DNA of 64,000 nt from Lates calcarifer (Eukaryota; Chordata; Actinopteri; Centropomidae), in the NCBI RefSeq assembly GCF_001640805.2, contig NC_066852.1, positions 11,020,194 to 11,084,193 of the forward strand. Reading direction: 5' to 3'. A model generated the notes under the pieces. That model did not search any database. It saw nothing but the letters and a program-made list of their open reading frames with translations, and was not told where the DNA came from. Below are positions 12,829 through 25,407 of the stretch, piece after piece; the first letter of the stretch is position 1, and each line of letters opens with the position of its first letter. The position numbers and the translations under genes are program-made.

Positions 12829-13539
12829 CAAGTACAGTTAGAGAAGAAATGGGCAGGAAAAGAAGAGGATGGAGAGAAGGTGGACTGAGCACAAGAAAAA
12901 GCAGAAAAAAGTAGAATGAAGGCATGGCGAGGGAGAAAAAGAGATGGAAATAAAGGAGAAAGAGAGTGGCTCAGTAGGAAGCCTCCCCCTGCTGGCTTCT
13001 CTGGCTGGAAGCTGCTGCCGATGGCTTCAAAAGAGCGCCAGGCAGTCTAGGCCTCCGCTTCTAGCAATTAGAGATCACTCCAGCGGATGCCTCCTGGCCA
13101 GCCTGCAAATCCCTCAAAAATACCCTCTGATTACTACTGTAGGACACAGGCTGTTTACCAAATGGATCTAGCACTGCTGAGAGTGAGGTTTGATAATGCC
13201 TCCTTTTGTTCAGGCAAGAGAGAGAGCAGGGTCATTTGAGTTTTAAAGATGGCTGGACTTCAGACATGCATTTCCACCAGGAGAAGAAAAGTTAACCGGT
13301 TCTTTAAATTCTCATCCAAATAATTCTGCGAGCAAATGGCTGGTGCTGTATTTACAAGAGCATAAAACCTACTTGGACAGAACTTAAATACAGTGTCTTT
13401 TCACCAGCTTTTTTTTTTTTTAAACAAGGGCCAGGTCTTCTTTGGTGGTTCATATCCTCCACTGCCAATCCCTTTTTAAACAACCGAATCCCTGCTGGTT
13501 GCATGGGAGTTGTAGTGTTTGCAGATCGCAGCTCCTCTG

Positions 13540-13900
13540 TGCTGTGTGACTACTGTATAGCAGCACTGATGCAGAGTGAAACAATCAACCGCTGTGCCTG
13601 ACTTAACTGATTGACACAGCATTCGCATCAAGTGGCATCAGATATTCCTGCGCTTTTTTTTTTTTTTCCTTGTATTGCTTCAGCCTTCCAACACGAGCTG
13701 ACAGATTCCTCCCTGTATTCTCTCACCTTGACAGACCTGATATTAGCGATTAGTGTGAATGTCATTTAAATGGCAGAGCTAATCATACGCTCTGGGTCTA
13801 CCTCCACCTGAGGGGGCCCGTCGCCTTGGCCTAATCACAGTGACAAAGGAAATGATGTGTTTAGTCACTCTTAATAACTGCTCTAGCTCATCAGCTCCAG
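13540..13900. promoter_or_regulatory. candidate conserved non-coding element
   Basis: Contains GATATTAGCGATTAGTG, TCATTTAAATGGC and GAGCTAATCATACG, a cluster of TAAT/ATTA and GATTA cores typical of developmental enhancers. Inference only. Confidence 0.3.
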
Positions 13901-16900
13901 GTGAGCTGGCTTTGCGGCCAACCTGTGCCTCAGTAGGGAGGCGTAGCATGAAGAAGAGAGAGCCTGGCCTTTTGGCCCCTGCGTGTGTTTGTTGTGGTCC
14001 ACATCCTGACATCGGCGACCCAACAGACTCGTCTCAAAATCAACACCGGCACTGCAGCGGTAGCTGTGCACAATCCTGCTAGTGCTCTGCAATGAGACAC
14101 ACTTGACAGGTTGGTGATTAAACGGTACAGAGGCCTCCTCTCCTTGTCACCTGTCTGTTTTCTCCTGCCCATTGCTGACATCTGCCCCCTCTATCAATGT
14201 TGCTGTAGTCATGTGTGAGTTTTTTAGGCTCTAGCGTGCCTCGTAGGACCGGATGGGTTTGGTTTTGAATTAGAGTCTGCTGTGCCGGCCCTGCACGACC
14301 ACTGCAAGGGGAAGGAGGATGAAGGCAGGAGATTGTGGCAGAAAGCCTGGGGTTTTAATCTCTTCCCCATGTTTATCTCACCACCAGGAGACAAACCACG
14401 TGCCATTAAAAACATCAGCTACTCCCGCTGCTCGGCTGCTCGGCCGCACCTCTGAAGACATTTGAAGGACAAAATTAAAGGGACAAAAAAAAAAAAAGAT
14501 GTGCAGAAAGGGGCATTTGTGCAAGGAAAGCATGGTCTGATTTCATGCCTATGCATCGGGAACGCTTTATTTATTAGAAATTTTCTGAGATACACAGTGT
14601 ATGTGAATGCCAGAGAGTTTCTTGTGCACACAGCGAGCCCACACAGCGTATTTGCGGTATAAATTCTCTGTCTTAAAAGCAAACTTATTTGAACAAAAAA
14701 ATAAGCAAACATCTTTGGCCTCAGCTGCCACGGGGAATCGGTCTCTTCAGGAAATGAAAATGCCAGCTTGGAATTGTTATCATATTGAGAGTTAGCCAAC
14801 CTTTGACCTTGTAATACCCCGTAGTTTCTCTATTTGTGACCCACTGGATGCTCAGAGAAAGTGAAACCATCGGGGAGGATCTACTGCTCACATCATCATT
14901 CGCTGAACACCTAATAGTGGATTTACCAAGGTTAAACCTCCTGTGAGATTGCAGCCACTGTGACCTGGAATACTGAGTTTGCATCCACTCACACACAGAT
15001 AACGCACTCACTCACGGACACAAAATAAAACACACTGCTTGTGAGAGACACACATAGCCACACGTTTTTTATTTTTTTGAAATTACATTCAACAAAGACA
15101 AGCTCACCTTAATCTGGATAATATATAGCTATTACAAAGTGTCAAAGTCAAGACATTTTAAAAAAAGGCACACCAAGATGTTCATATAACTGCAGGAACA
15201 TTGTTATTGCATCTAATGTGCGTGAGACTGTAACAGAGACAGGCAGGGGAAGTGGGAGCTTTCCTCTGCATTGTCCCCTGTATTTACAGCCTGATTGGTG
15301 CCTACCCAGGCGTCTTACAGCTGAGCGCAGCACATGAGGGAATTAGCTGAGTGTCTGCTGTGCAGTGTTAGTAAAATATGTCGCTTCTTGTCTTTGTAAT
15401 ATTTTTTTAAAACATGCTGATCACATGGGGGTGTTGGTGATAGCCATCATGCCCACGGATGCACCGCAGAAACATCTGTACTCCCCACAGTTAGTCCTCT
15501 TTGGAGTAGTGAAGATTTTTTAAAATGATTTTCACTGGTTTTATAGATATGTAAAATGTTTCTGATGCAATTCTTATTGGAAATTACTCATCAAATGTGT
15601 TATTTTTGTTCTACTGAAAAGTCAGTAACTGCAGTAAAAGAGTTATCTCACAGTTTATTGCTATATTCACAGTATATCTAAATTTTTTAATGGCTTTATA
15701 ACATGAAACAGATTAAACAGTGTTTGTCAACCGTTCCTGATGCTGATGACCAGATCCTGATGATATTTCTCACTGCTGTGTAATGATGGATGAATCTCTG
15801 ATTTATATACTTTAGAGCAATGGGGGATTAACTTACATTACACAGATGGTATTTAAAACCAATAACACTGAATTTCTCAGAAAAAAACCCCACAATTATT
15901 TCACTTTTGGGTCTGTTTTGTTGAACGGTATGTCTTTGTATTTTAATACGATAGCATCCCACTCCTTCAGGGGAAGAGCTTCAATATAACTTCAGTGTAA
16001 GCTATCAAGTTCCAATAAAAGAGGACAACAGAAGACTTACTATCAAGTCTCATTGCGACTGCTTTGAAGTTAGTGTTTTTTTTTCTGTCCCTCTTAAGTG
16101 TAATGATGGTCAGAATACACCAACCCACACAGCTGAAAATCACAATCAGCTGCTGAGCCACAGCAATCACTTCTCACAGAAAGATTGCAAGATGAATTAG
16201 ATTACATCACCTCCAGTCCAGGCATCTAATCTTAGATTAAAGTAAGAGAAAGAACAACCTCTGGTTTTCTTTCTGACATTTTCCTTTTTATTCTTATTCT
16301 TTGTGCTTTGAGGGTCAAACTGAGTGTCTTATGTCATTCTAAGTGTTTAACCAACACGCCACTCATCCCCCCCATTACAGAACAGCCCTCCCGCCTCCTG
16401 TCTATACTGGCGTGCTGTTGTGACGTTTGATGTCTATTTGACCAACTTTTACCACGTTGCCCCCACTTGCAGCTGATTGGCCTCCCACATTCCTGCTGGT
16501 TTACCACTTAAACAGTTGTAGGAGGCTCTCTTTGAAGTGGAAGGGCTTTTTATACAGAAGCAGCCAAAACAATCATAGCACTGCAGGGTACATCCTGGCA
16601 CTGACTGGTATGTTGCCAGACAAAATAGACTTCCTTTTTTTTGTGCGCAGTCGTAAAAAAAGCAGCAAAAAGAACAATTTCGTCCGCCGTCATGAACAAT
16701 GAAGCATCGGTAATAACCAACGACTCAGAAGGGGCACATGTTGTCTGTCCCCATATTCACCAGCAGCCTTCGTACTGCCTCATGTATTTGTAGGAGCTTA
16801 GGACTTGATGTGTCTGAAACTGACACACAAACACGCGTAAACCATTATATCAGGATTTCTTCTGACAGACAATAAAGCTGCATTTGAATATGGCGAGCTT

Positions 16901-17001
16901 CTTTACATCTCAACCAACAAGAGATGTGTTTAAGCTGCCCAATCACGCAGCTATACTGTGATGACATGTGGTGGTCAGTTGTGAGGGTTTTGTGGTTTTG
17001 T

Positions 17002-17002
<1 letters not shown>

Positions 17003-17033
<31 letters not shown>
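17003..17033 (+). repeat. (GT)15 microsatellite
   Basis: A pure GT array followed by GAGAGAG. Confidence 0.95.
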
Positions 17034-17039
<6 letters not shown>

Positions 17040-17703
17040 TACGCCTCCACACTGTAATAAGGGTTGCCTAGCCAAGCGTGAGTGTCAGGGTGGAGATGCC
17101 TGGCTCATTAGGTACCATGGCAGGATAATGTATGAACAGAGCTTGCGAATGTTCACACAGGTAGCGAGTGTGAGCACGAGGGGAAAGATGGAAGCAGCCA
17201 TTGTTCTTCCTCCACTCTCTTCTCTGTGTCTCCCCACTGCCTCCTCCTCCTCTACCACCTCCTCCTCCTCCTCTTCTTTCCCCGCTGCCAGTTTCTTCTT
17301 TTGTGTGTGCGCGCGCCTGGGGATATTTAGGCTCCCTGGTCACATTATGCCCTGTTTTTTGATGCAGAGCTGCCACTCCATGGGTTTATACCAGTTATTC
17401 ATAAATTAATTTATTTATTGGTTTATTAAATTTAATTCATTGCGTCTTGCATGATGCTTGTTTTGCGGCTCTGTTGCTCGATTGACAGGTTGCCAGTCAT
17501 GGTAAGATTCCATATCCCATCGGCGTCATGCAGCAGCACGTTGCTAATTGAGTTGAATGCGTAGCTCGTCTCTCCTCAGTGAATCCATCTGTTGCCGTCT
17601 TGTCATCAGTTTGTTCGCACTTGACAGGTTCCAAGTCGGTCTTTGTGTGTTTAACTGTGCGCTTCTGTGTAGGTGTGCTGTGTGTTTTTATTTATGCAGG
17701 GAA

Positions 17704-17709
17704 GTGTGT

Positions 17710-17741
<32 letters not shown>
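17704..17741 (+). repeat. (GT)n microsatellite
   Basis: GT units with one CT interruption, followed by ATGAATGTGTG. Confidence 0.95.
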
Positions 17742-19109
17742 ATGAATGTGTGTAGTACATTGCCATATAAAATGGGTGGCTGCCTAGGGGTTCATGCTCT
17801 GCATTATGTGCTGTGCCCCATTGTAGAGTCCCACAGATAACAAACCCCTCAGCCAGCCGACCCTCTTTATACAACTTTGTCCACTACACACATATTTACA
17901 CAAACGAGCAAACACCACATCTCAGTGGATGCACACGGGCGCAATGCACAATGATCTGCAATAAATCTGAATTTGTGAAATTATAGGGGTCAGGGTTGAC
18001 ATCTGACATCATTAGGCTTATTTTTTTTAGACTAATGCAGCTTTCCACAACGTAAAAAACTCACAGCTGTAAGGGACCCTTGACATGGCAGCCCGTCAAT
18101 AGTTCACAAGGTCACAAAGGAGCGCATGTGGGACGCTGACATGATTAATAAGCCTTGCGTCCAGTTGACTTTGCTTTGGTTTAGCCTCCATGGAACTGGG
18201 CAGTGTAATTGGAGAGAGATGAAACAAAAGGGTTACTGCATGTTTGTTTTGCGCCTGTTTTTTTACTTTTTTTATTTGTGCGCGTTCGTTCATGTATGAA
18301 CCACATGGTCGCGTGAATGTGTGCCTTTCGGCCCAGATCTATACTGGGCTCACGCTGAAAGAGAGTGAACTTAAAAGGCAGTGTTTCCGTGTGATGTGTT
18401 CTCCCCATCAGTAGATAGATGACGTCTACGGTGTGTTTTACCGCCGCGCCTTCATCACCGTCTTTCATCGCTGCTGCCAGCACCCCCCTTTGCCCCCCCC
18501 CCCCATCCACCCAATCTCTGTTCTCTCAAACTTCTGTGTGCGCGAGAAAGATAGAAAGAGAGACATAAAGAGAACGCAAGCGTGTGTGTGGGGAGGAGAT
18601 GGTGTGCGTCGCTGTGTACATTGATGGCACTTCACACGGCGGCGTGTGTCCTGGCTTTGATACAGTACGAGTGCGCTGTAAAGACTAGGGCGAATAAAGA
18701 CGGTGCGCTGTTTGAAAGAGGAGGTTCACATTGCTTCTCTGTCAGCAAGCTTTGGGAGGGGATTCTGTCTGGAGGAGAGCCTTGAATATTTTGTAGGCCC
18801 CGAGTGTTTCTCGATACCTCTAGAGGCAGCTTTTCTGTCTGCCTGCGTGTGAGCGATTGTGCCTCTGTGTGTTTGTGTACTTGGAGCATGTGGGAACCAA
18901 CTCCTTACACACTACAAATGAGCAGCTGCCTTATCATCAATCCCACCTTTCACGCTTATGTGAACTTTATTATAACAGATACTTGCATACACTCAGAGGG
19001 TTTACACACGTTCATGCATGTGCATATGCACACACACACACACATATACAACCACACATGCACCCCCTCCTTCCAAACTGCCACAGTTTGAAGAGCAGTT
19101 GCATCAAAG

Positions 19110-19920
19110 GCAGCTGTCTCTCATCTCACTTTATATCCGTCATCTTTTCCTCGCTTACTCTTTTTTCGCCTCTGTCACTTCACACATTCTTTTCCCCCTT
19201 TCTTTTGCTCATTCCCCTGTGCTTCTCTCTCTTTGTTTCCTACCCGGTCTCTTTCTCACCTTTTGCTTCTCTCTCTGCTCTTCCTACCTGCCAGAGAGAT
19301 TCTCCTCCAAAGAGAAGTGATGTTTTTTTTTTGTTTTATATTCATCTCCCATTTCTAGAGAGTTCACTTTTTTTGAAATGCCGCCTCAAAGGATCCATAT
19401 CACAGGTTCTTCTCTGTCCACCAACCTGCAAAAACCCAGCCCCCCCCACCCCACCCCACACGCGCATACACACCTCCACCCGCACCCAATCCATCAGACA
19501 GCAGCAGCCAGCCTCGCAGACTCCTGCCTCATTTCTCATAAATTAGTCTTACCTCTCACACACTCTCTTTTGTTTCTTGCTCTTACTCATTCCATTCTCC
19601 CCATGCCCTCTCCCGCCTTCCATCTCTCTCTGGTCCTCACATTTCATTTTTCCTTCTACAAATGCCACACAGCAGTCCCTTAAGAAATGTCATTTCTGTC
19701 TTCTCCTTTTGTTCTGTAATTTCTCCGTGTCCCTCCTTTTCTCTTGGGAATTCATTTATCGTTCACTGTTCTTCTGTCCCCAGCTCTCTGATCTCTCTGT
19801 CTCAGTCTCCCTCTCTATGTCTGTCTCTCTGTCTTTGTCTCTGACACTCCTCCGCTCCATTTCTCTCATTTTTTCCCTCTCTCTCTCCCTATCCCTCTAT
19901 TCCTGTCTCTCTCATGCACA
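19110..19920 (+). repeat. pyrimidine-rich block (about 0.8 kb)
   Basis: Long C/T-dominated sequence with CTCT, TTCC and CCTCT runs, interrupted by a purine island near 19290-19330 and an AC/CCCC-rich patch near 19440-19500. It is preceded by a CA array near 19028-19045. Long open frames here arise from the absence of A and G and are not genes. Confidence 0.8.
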
Positions 19921-22519
19921 CAGTTATTTCATCACAATTCTGAAATGCCATATTGGCATGAATTGTTAGGTGAGACATTTTTGCCACATCACAGTATTAA
20001 TGATGACACAAAGGAAGATAAATCAGGAGAATGCAGTAAATGTTTGCCCAAATCTGTGCAAACATGTTTGTGACATACTTTATACATGTATATTTATAAA
20101 TAAGCTCTAATAATCAGACTATTTTGCTTGTAAATTTCCATATTGTCATGTTTTTTAAACTCTTTTCTCCTTCAGTTAATGTGTATGAAATGTGTATGAA
20201 ATTTACAAGGTCCTCTAAGGAAGAAGTAGTTGATCAACAAAACCAGGTAACACCAGTGAGAATACCATAGTTTGGGTTTGTTTGCACAGCGATGAGTAAC
20301 TTAAGAGAAACTGTTTTGAACTTCATGTATTTCAGTGAAAGACTGTGATTTACAGCCTGCTGGTGAAGCAGGGAAGTGCGGCAACACAGCTGAATTTAAT
20401 GTTTAAGCACTCAATGAAGAAAGTTGAACCAATGACTAACAGAAAAATTCTCCTCATCTGTCAATTCACGAAATTGCTAGCACTTGAAAACTAGCTCCAG
20501 TTTAGATACAACTGGTTAAGACTGCAAATTTGCATCTGCATTCACTTTGCATAGACAGCAAGCAATTTACAGGAAACAGGAAAACAGGAAAAAAAAAAGT
20601 CATTTTAACTCAGAACAATTGTCAGTTATCTCTCCCCTCTGGTATTTGTAAGATAATCCTTGTCACAGGCAGACGCTCAAATCTAGCTTGGATGCTTTGG
20701 AGAAAATTGGTAAGATGTATCACAGAAATTCAATGCCTTCAAATTTGATTCTGATTCTTCTGTGCGGGGTAAACCGTCGCATGCCGCACATATGCTCCCA
20801 AGTGGTTGGAGAACCAATTTGTTAGGCCTCTGACAACAGACAAGCTGTGCTAGATGAGAATACACAGGTCTTACCCCTGATGTTAAGATACATTTGTCAG
20901 ATTTGTGTCGACCGAATGTATTTATGTTCATTTGATTTTTGGTTTTGTTTTTGATTCACAGTTTCATCATGGTGTTTCTGGTTTGGATTCTTGGTAGTGG
21001 ATTTTTTCGTTGAAATATTGTGACCAGCTGAGAGGAAAAAAACTTGATCACAGGTTCATTTCGCAGAATCTGATATGTGATGTGGGTCCAAAATGTAGTT
21101 TTTGTGGACATTTGAAAGTAGCATAATTCTGCTCTGCAAGCGCATGCTGGTGGACTTGTTGGATTCTAAACATGGCTCCAAAGAACACTGTATGCGCCAC
21201 CATAATATAATGCCTCCTCTTCCTGTGCCTGAGCCTGTTTTTGTCAAACCAGAAGTGACTCTTCCCCGGTGGATCTCAGTGAAAAGATTCCACTTGAGAA
21301 CAGTTCTCTGGCGTGCAGGCATGCAGGCACTTGTGTTCCATCAAAATGCTAATAATATCATCTGCAATATCCAGGGCAATATTATTGTAGTGCTAATTGG
21401 TGAAAAAAATTGTTGACGGCACCACCTGCCCACCCCACTACTCAATTATTTTTAATTACAATGGCTGTAATAAAAGGGAACAAATTGTGTAATGATCAAT
21501 GTTTCTTCAGTGAGGTGACAGTTTTGCTCTTATTTGCTTTAGCACAGCCATGTGTGGCTCATTTAGATGGCAGGGAGATACTTGTGTTTGAGTCGAGCTG
21601 CACTAAGTGAATGTTGGGGCCCTCAGGAGAGGAACTTCTCTCCCCTTGGTTTTATGCTGCATGATTTATTCATCACACCACTTGTCTGTAGAAGTGGTCT
21701 TTGGGCAGTTCACATGTGCCGTATTGTCCCACACCACCTTATGGTTTCGCAGTCGAGAACATTGCTTCGTCATACGTGTGTGAGGAGGGGAAAAGGGAGA
21801 TATGGTGGGGGGAAAAATGCAAATTGAGAAGTATATATGAATAGAGTAGCACAGAAAAAATAATGGCAGAAGATTCATCGAACCAAGTGGGAGGGAAAAT
21901 CCCTTATTTCGAAACAATCCCTGTCTTCCAAATTGTCAAATTAACTTTTTCTGCAGCAGTGGCTAGTGAGAGGGGGTAATTAATAGCTTCTTTTTGGGAG
22001 TTCTTTTCCTAGTATGTCTCAGTTTTTCTGGCTGCCTTCAAAGTGATAATGCTCGCCGGCTGTTGCCCCTGGGGACTGCTCCATCTTATTAACTTGTCTT
22101 AGGAGACAGGGCTTCCATGCAGCCTGCTTTACTGCCTGCAGGGATGAAGAAGGACCACTAAGTCTTGCGCTGTCCTCTTCCACCCCAAACACTTACCTCT
22201 CGCTGTATTTCTTTGTATTCACATGTGGGTGGGTGTGAGCTCGCATATCAACACAAGAAGGGAATGGCCAAGAGATGATTATCAAATATAATCACTTAGT
22301 CTTGGTGGTGGATCATATCTGCTGTCACAGGCTGTGTTTGACTACACAAAGTTGTTAATGTTTCCCCTCAAATCCAGTGACTCAACTCAGGGTACCTGTC
22401 GATATTAAGTACAACTATTTTCTCTCAAAATAACAGCTTCAAAATCATTCTTATTCTGACTTGTAAAGGGAAAATGGTGCCAGTTTCATTCCTACTCAAC
22501 ACCCTGAACACCTGTTCTT

Positions 22520-22831
22520 GCACTATGTAACTTAGGTTGAGCAGGTAGGATCTCCCACAAGAAGTGTGTAACGCTTTAAGGCACTACGTCCAACAGTAGC
22601 AGCAGTAACTCTCAGTAATTCTCTCTTTGATTTATCAACCACTTTGATTCATTTTTGTTTTTGTTGCCTCAGCAACTGATAGGCTTTGTTTTCTATACAT
22701 AACCTGTTATCTTAGGGGTACAATGCTTGGGACTCTGAGCCCATCAGGATTTAATGCACCAATGTCCTATAATAACCATTTGTGGCTGCAACTGCTGCTG
22801 TTGCCACTGCTCAGCAAAGGTTACATAGTGT
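22520..22831. mobile_element. possible MITE with short inverted ends
   Basis: GCACTATGTAAC at 22520-22531 is matched in inverted form by GTTACATAGTGT at 22820-22831 (11 of 12). The second copy is followed by AGCTTTAAA, a junction I associate with dispersed fish repeats. The interior of about 290 nt has no reading frame of note. Only the ends support the call. Confidence 0.35.
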
Positions 22832-23502
22832 AGCTTTAAAATCTGTATACTTCACTGTGTGGGCTCATTTTTATGTAATTAGACATGAGGCCAGGGGTTG
22901 CTGTGATATTAAAAACTGAGTTGGCAGCCTGTCATGACTGAATAACTGTATCTGATAAAGGAAACCCCATATTTGATGATGATATTGCAAAGCTGTATTT
23001 CATGTGAACCAGTCAATTCATTGCCAATACCCAAAATACTCAGTAAGGTCAGTATTAGTGCAGATACAGATCCCATTTGTGAATGCAGCATAACAAGCAT
23101 CAGACCAACCTAGCAGAATATATTCAGAGTGTCTGGGTCATCTAGTAATCACAGAAAGGCTGTCATTGAGATTTTATTTGTCACGTAAGTGGATATTTGA
23201 ACATTCAGCAGGTAGGTCTGCTAGTAAGAGCCAGGAAGAAAAGAGTTGTAAGGATGGAAGAACATGAGTTGTCCTTGGTGCCTCTGGAGCTTATCTGACC
23301 AGTGGATGTTACGTGTTGTCATTGCTTGCTTTCTGCACTGAGTGGATGCTTTCATGCCCCACTTTTGCTCTGTGTAAGCTGTTGTCAGGGCCATGGTGTT
23401 GTATGTACAGAGAACAGGATTGGCACAGACAAGCAACATGACATGTGAATAGAGAACTATCCAAGGCACCCGAACAAAAGTGTTGTGTCACCCTCCAAAT
23501 CT

Positions 23503-23505
<3 letters not shown>

Positions 23506-23533
<28 letters not shown>

Positions 23534-23545
23534 ATCTGTGTGTGT
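23506..23545 (+). repeat. (GT)n microsatellite
   Basis: About 14 pure GT units, then ATCTGTGTGTGT. Confidence 0.95.
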
Positions 23546-24532
23546 ATTTGTGTCCACACACTCAGTAGCAAATAGCCCAAAATCCCCAAACTGGCTATTG
23601 ACTCTTTTTTTTTTTCTTCACCAGACGATGTTAGTTTTGCATGAGGATTTTTAATTTTTTTCTCTTTTCTCATATAAGCATCTTTCATAGTGCCACCTCT
23701 AATAAAGCACAAAATCATCTGGTACTCAGGTTAAAGTAGCGTTCTCATGAGCGGGGGGGAGACAAATGGCAGGTGTCTGCAGCACAGCCTGTTAATTCGC
23801 ACACATAAAGTCAGCCTGAAACGACACTATATGGAAAGAGAAGTGTCGCAGAACGCTGAATTTAGAGTAGCAAACTATAAAAGCAAACCTCCTCACTCCT
23901 GTTCACTTAATGTTGAGCTGAGTTTGTATTTGCTGAGAAAATCAATCTTAAAAAGATTTGCCAAATGTAGACAAATTAGCCAGCATAAATTAGCCAGAGC
24001 ATATTCATTATGCCTATCTCTCAGTGGAATACAGCGTACACTGCAGTGTCTTTATTGTTTAACTGCGCAATCATAAATGTAATCTTGTATTCTATCTTGA
24101 AGACTTTGATGGTGATAAACACTGTCTCTCAACCATATCATAGTTTATACCAAAATGCAAGTGAATTATTATGAAATGATTGTGTATCTTAGTGAATTGG
24201 AACTGAGGTATTCCATTTATTTTAGTCAGCTTAACCTCAGTTTGAGCGTCTCTGAGCTCATTTTTCAAACCACTTCTTATCCCGCTCATGCTCAGGTTCT
24301 GTGTTATTGTCCTGTCTTTCATGCATCAATAGATGGATTATTATACATCCCTGTTTGTAATTGGAGGGCAGGTTAGACAAGAGGATAATTAAAATAGTGT
24401 GTGTTGCTACCCCATCTATTTTCTGTTGCTGTCTTGACGTGTGTGGCTCGGTGTGTTTCTGTGCCCTCCTTTGTCCTCCAAGGTAATGTTGTTGATGGTG
24501 GCACTTACCGAGGACACACAGACTTGCTGACA

Positions 24533-24548
24533 AACACACACACACACA
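24533..24548 (+). repeat. short (CA)8
   Basis: Eight CA units after GACAAA. Confidence 0.85.
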
Positions 24549-25385
24549 TCAGCACTCCCACCTACGCAGTTATGGAGGAACTTACTTATCTACCAGAGCA
24601 GAGGCAGCAGTTATAAATTATAATGTTATTCAGGTTAAGATATATTTGGGATGGTTAGCATGACTTGCGTGATGTAGCAGCGTAATGCTGATGTGTTGGT
24701 TGTGACCTCTTGTGGCTTTTCCCTTTTTTATGTCATTGCAAATGGAATACTCAGTGTACTTTTTCATTTTTGACATGTATTAGAATAAGTGGTTTGTCAA
24801 AAATGAAATGTAAAAATTAGTTATGGCTTAAGAGCAACCTACTTGCATTGTTGTGGGTCTGTTTGTAACTTTGGCATCTTTGACTCCATGTATAACCTAT
24901 CTGATGAAAGCTACCAGAGATAACCACAGAAGGATTATTCTTTCCTCAGGAAAGCTCACAGTAACAGTGGAGATAATGTTAGAGCTCAGACAAAGGACAA
25001 TATTGCATGGGCTGACAGGTTGGGTTCCCAGCTGGCAAACGCTGACCATACTAGGATTGTAGTATTGCCTCCAGCAACAGGAAAATTGGAATGACTGTGG
25101 CAAAGTCATGGATGCAACAACCAGGGCGTGAGCAGGGAGCCATGTGTTTGTTTCTGTGAGTCTGGAGGCCAGTCCTCATTATGGCGGCTGGTAAAATATT
25201 ACAGTTCAGCTGACGCTGTCTAAGTGAATTGTCCAGAGCGGTTTTGACAGCTAGTGGAAGGCAGGGCTAGATTATGATGGATGATGACAACAGGGGTGGT
25301 GCAGAAGGAGCATTGATGTGTTTTGTTGCTCATGCAAGAACTAATACATACACCTAATGTGGGACAGTTTTGGTGATGGTGTGAA

Positions 25386-25407
25386 AACACACACACACAC
25401 ACACACA
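25386..25407 (+). repeat. (CA)11 microsatellite
   Basis: A pure CA array following GTGAAAA. Confidence 0.95.

Noticed and set aside
15740..15800. TGATGA and CTGA boxes spaced like a C/D snoRNA
   Set aside because: No terminal stem pairs the flanks, and these short boxes are frequent in this AT-rich DNA.
17128..17409. Open frame on + and overlapping minus frame rich in glycine
   Set aside because: Both follow from a CCT/CTC run; no domain or splice context.
18857..19546. A 229-codon open frame, the longest in the window
   Set aside because: It lies in CA- and CT-rich low-complexity DNA; the translation is rich in S, L, F, P, H and T with no domain, so it is a composition artefact.
21102..21416. 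A 104-codon + frame with a proline-rich stretch (MPPLPVPEPVFVKPEV)
   Set aside because: Not low-complexity, but no recognised family, no promoter context and no Musashi similarity; chance cannot be excluded.
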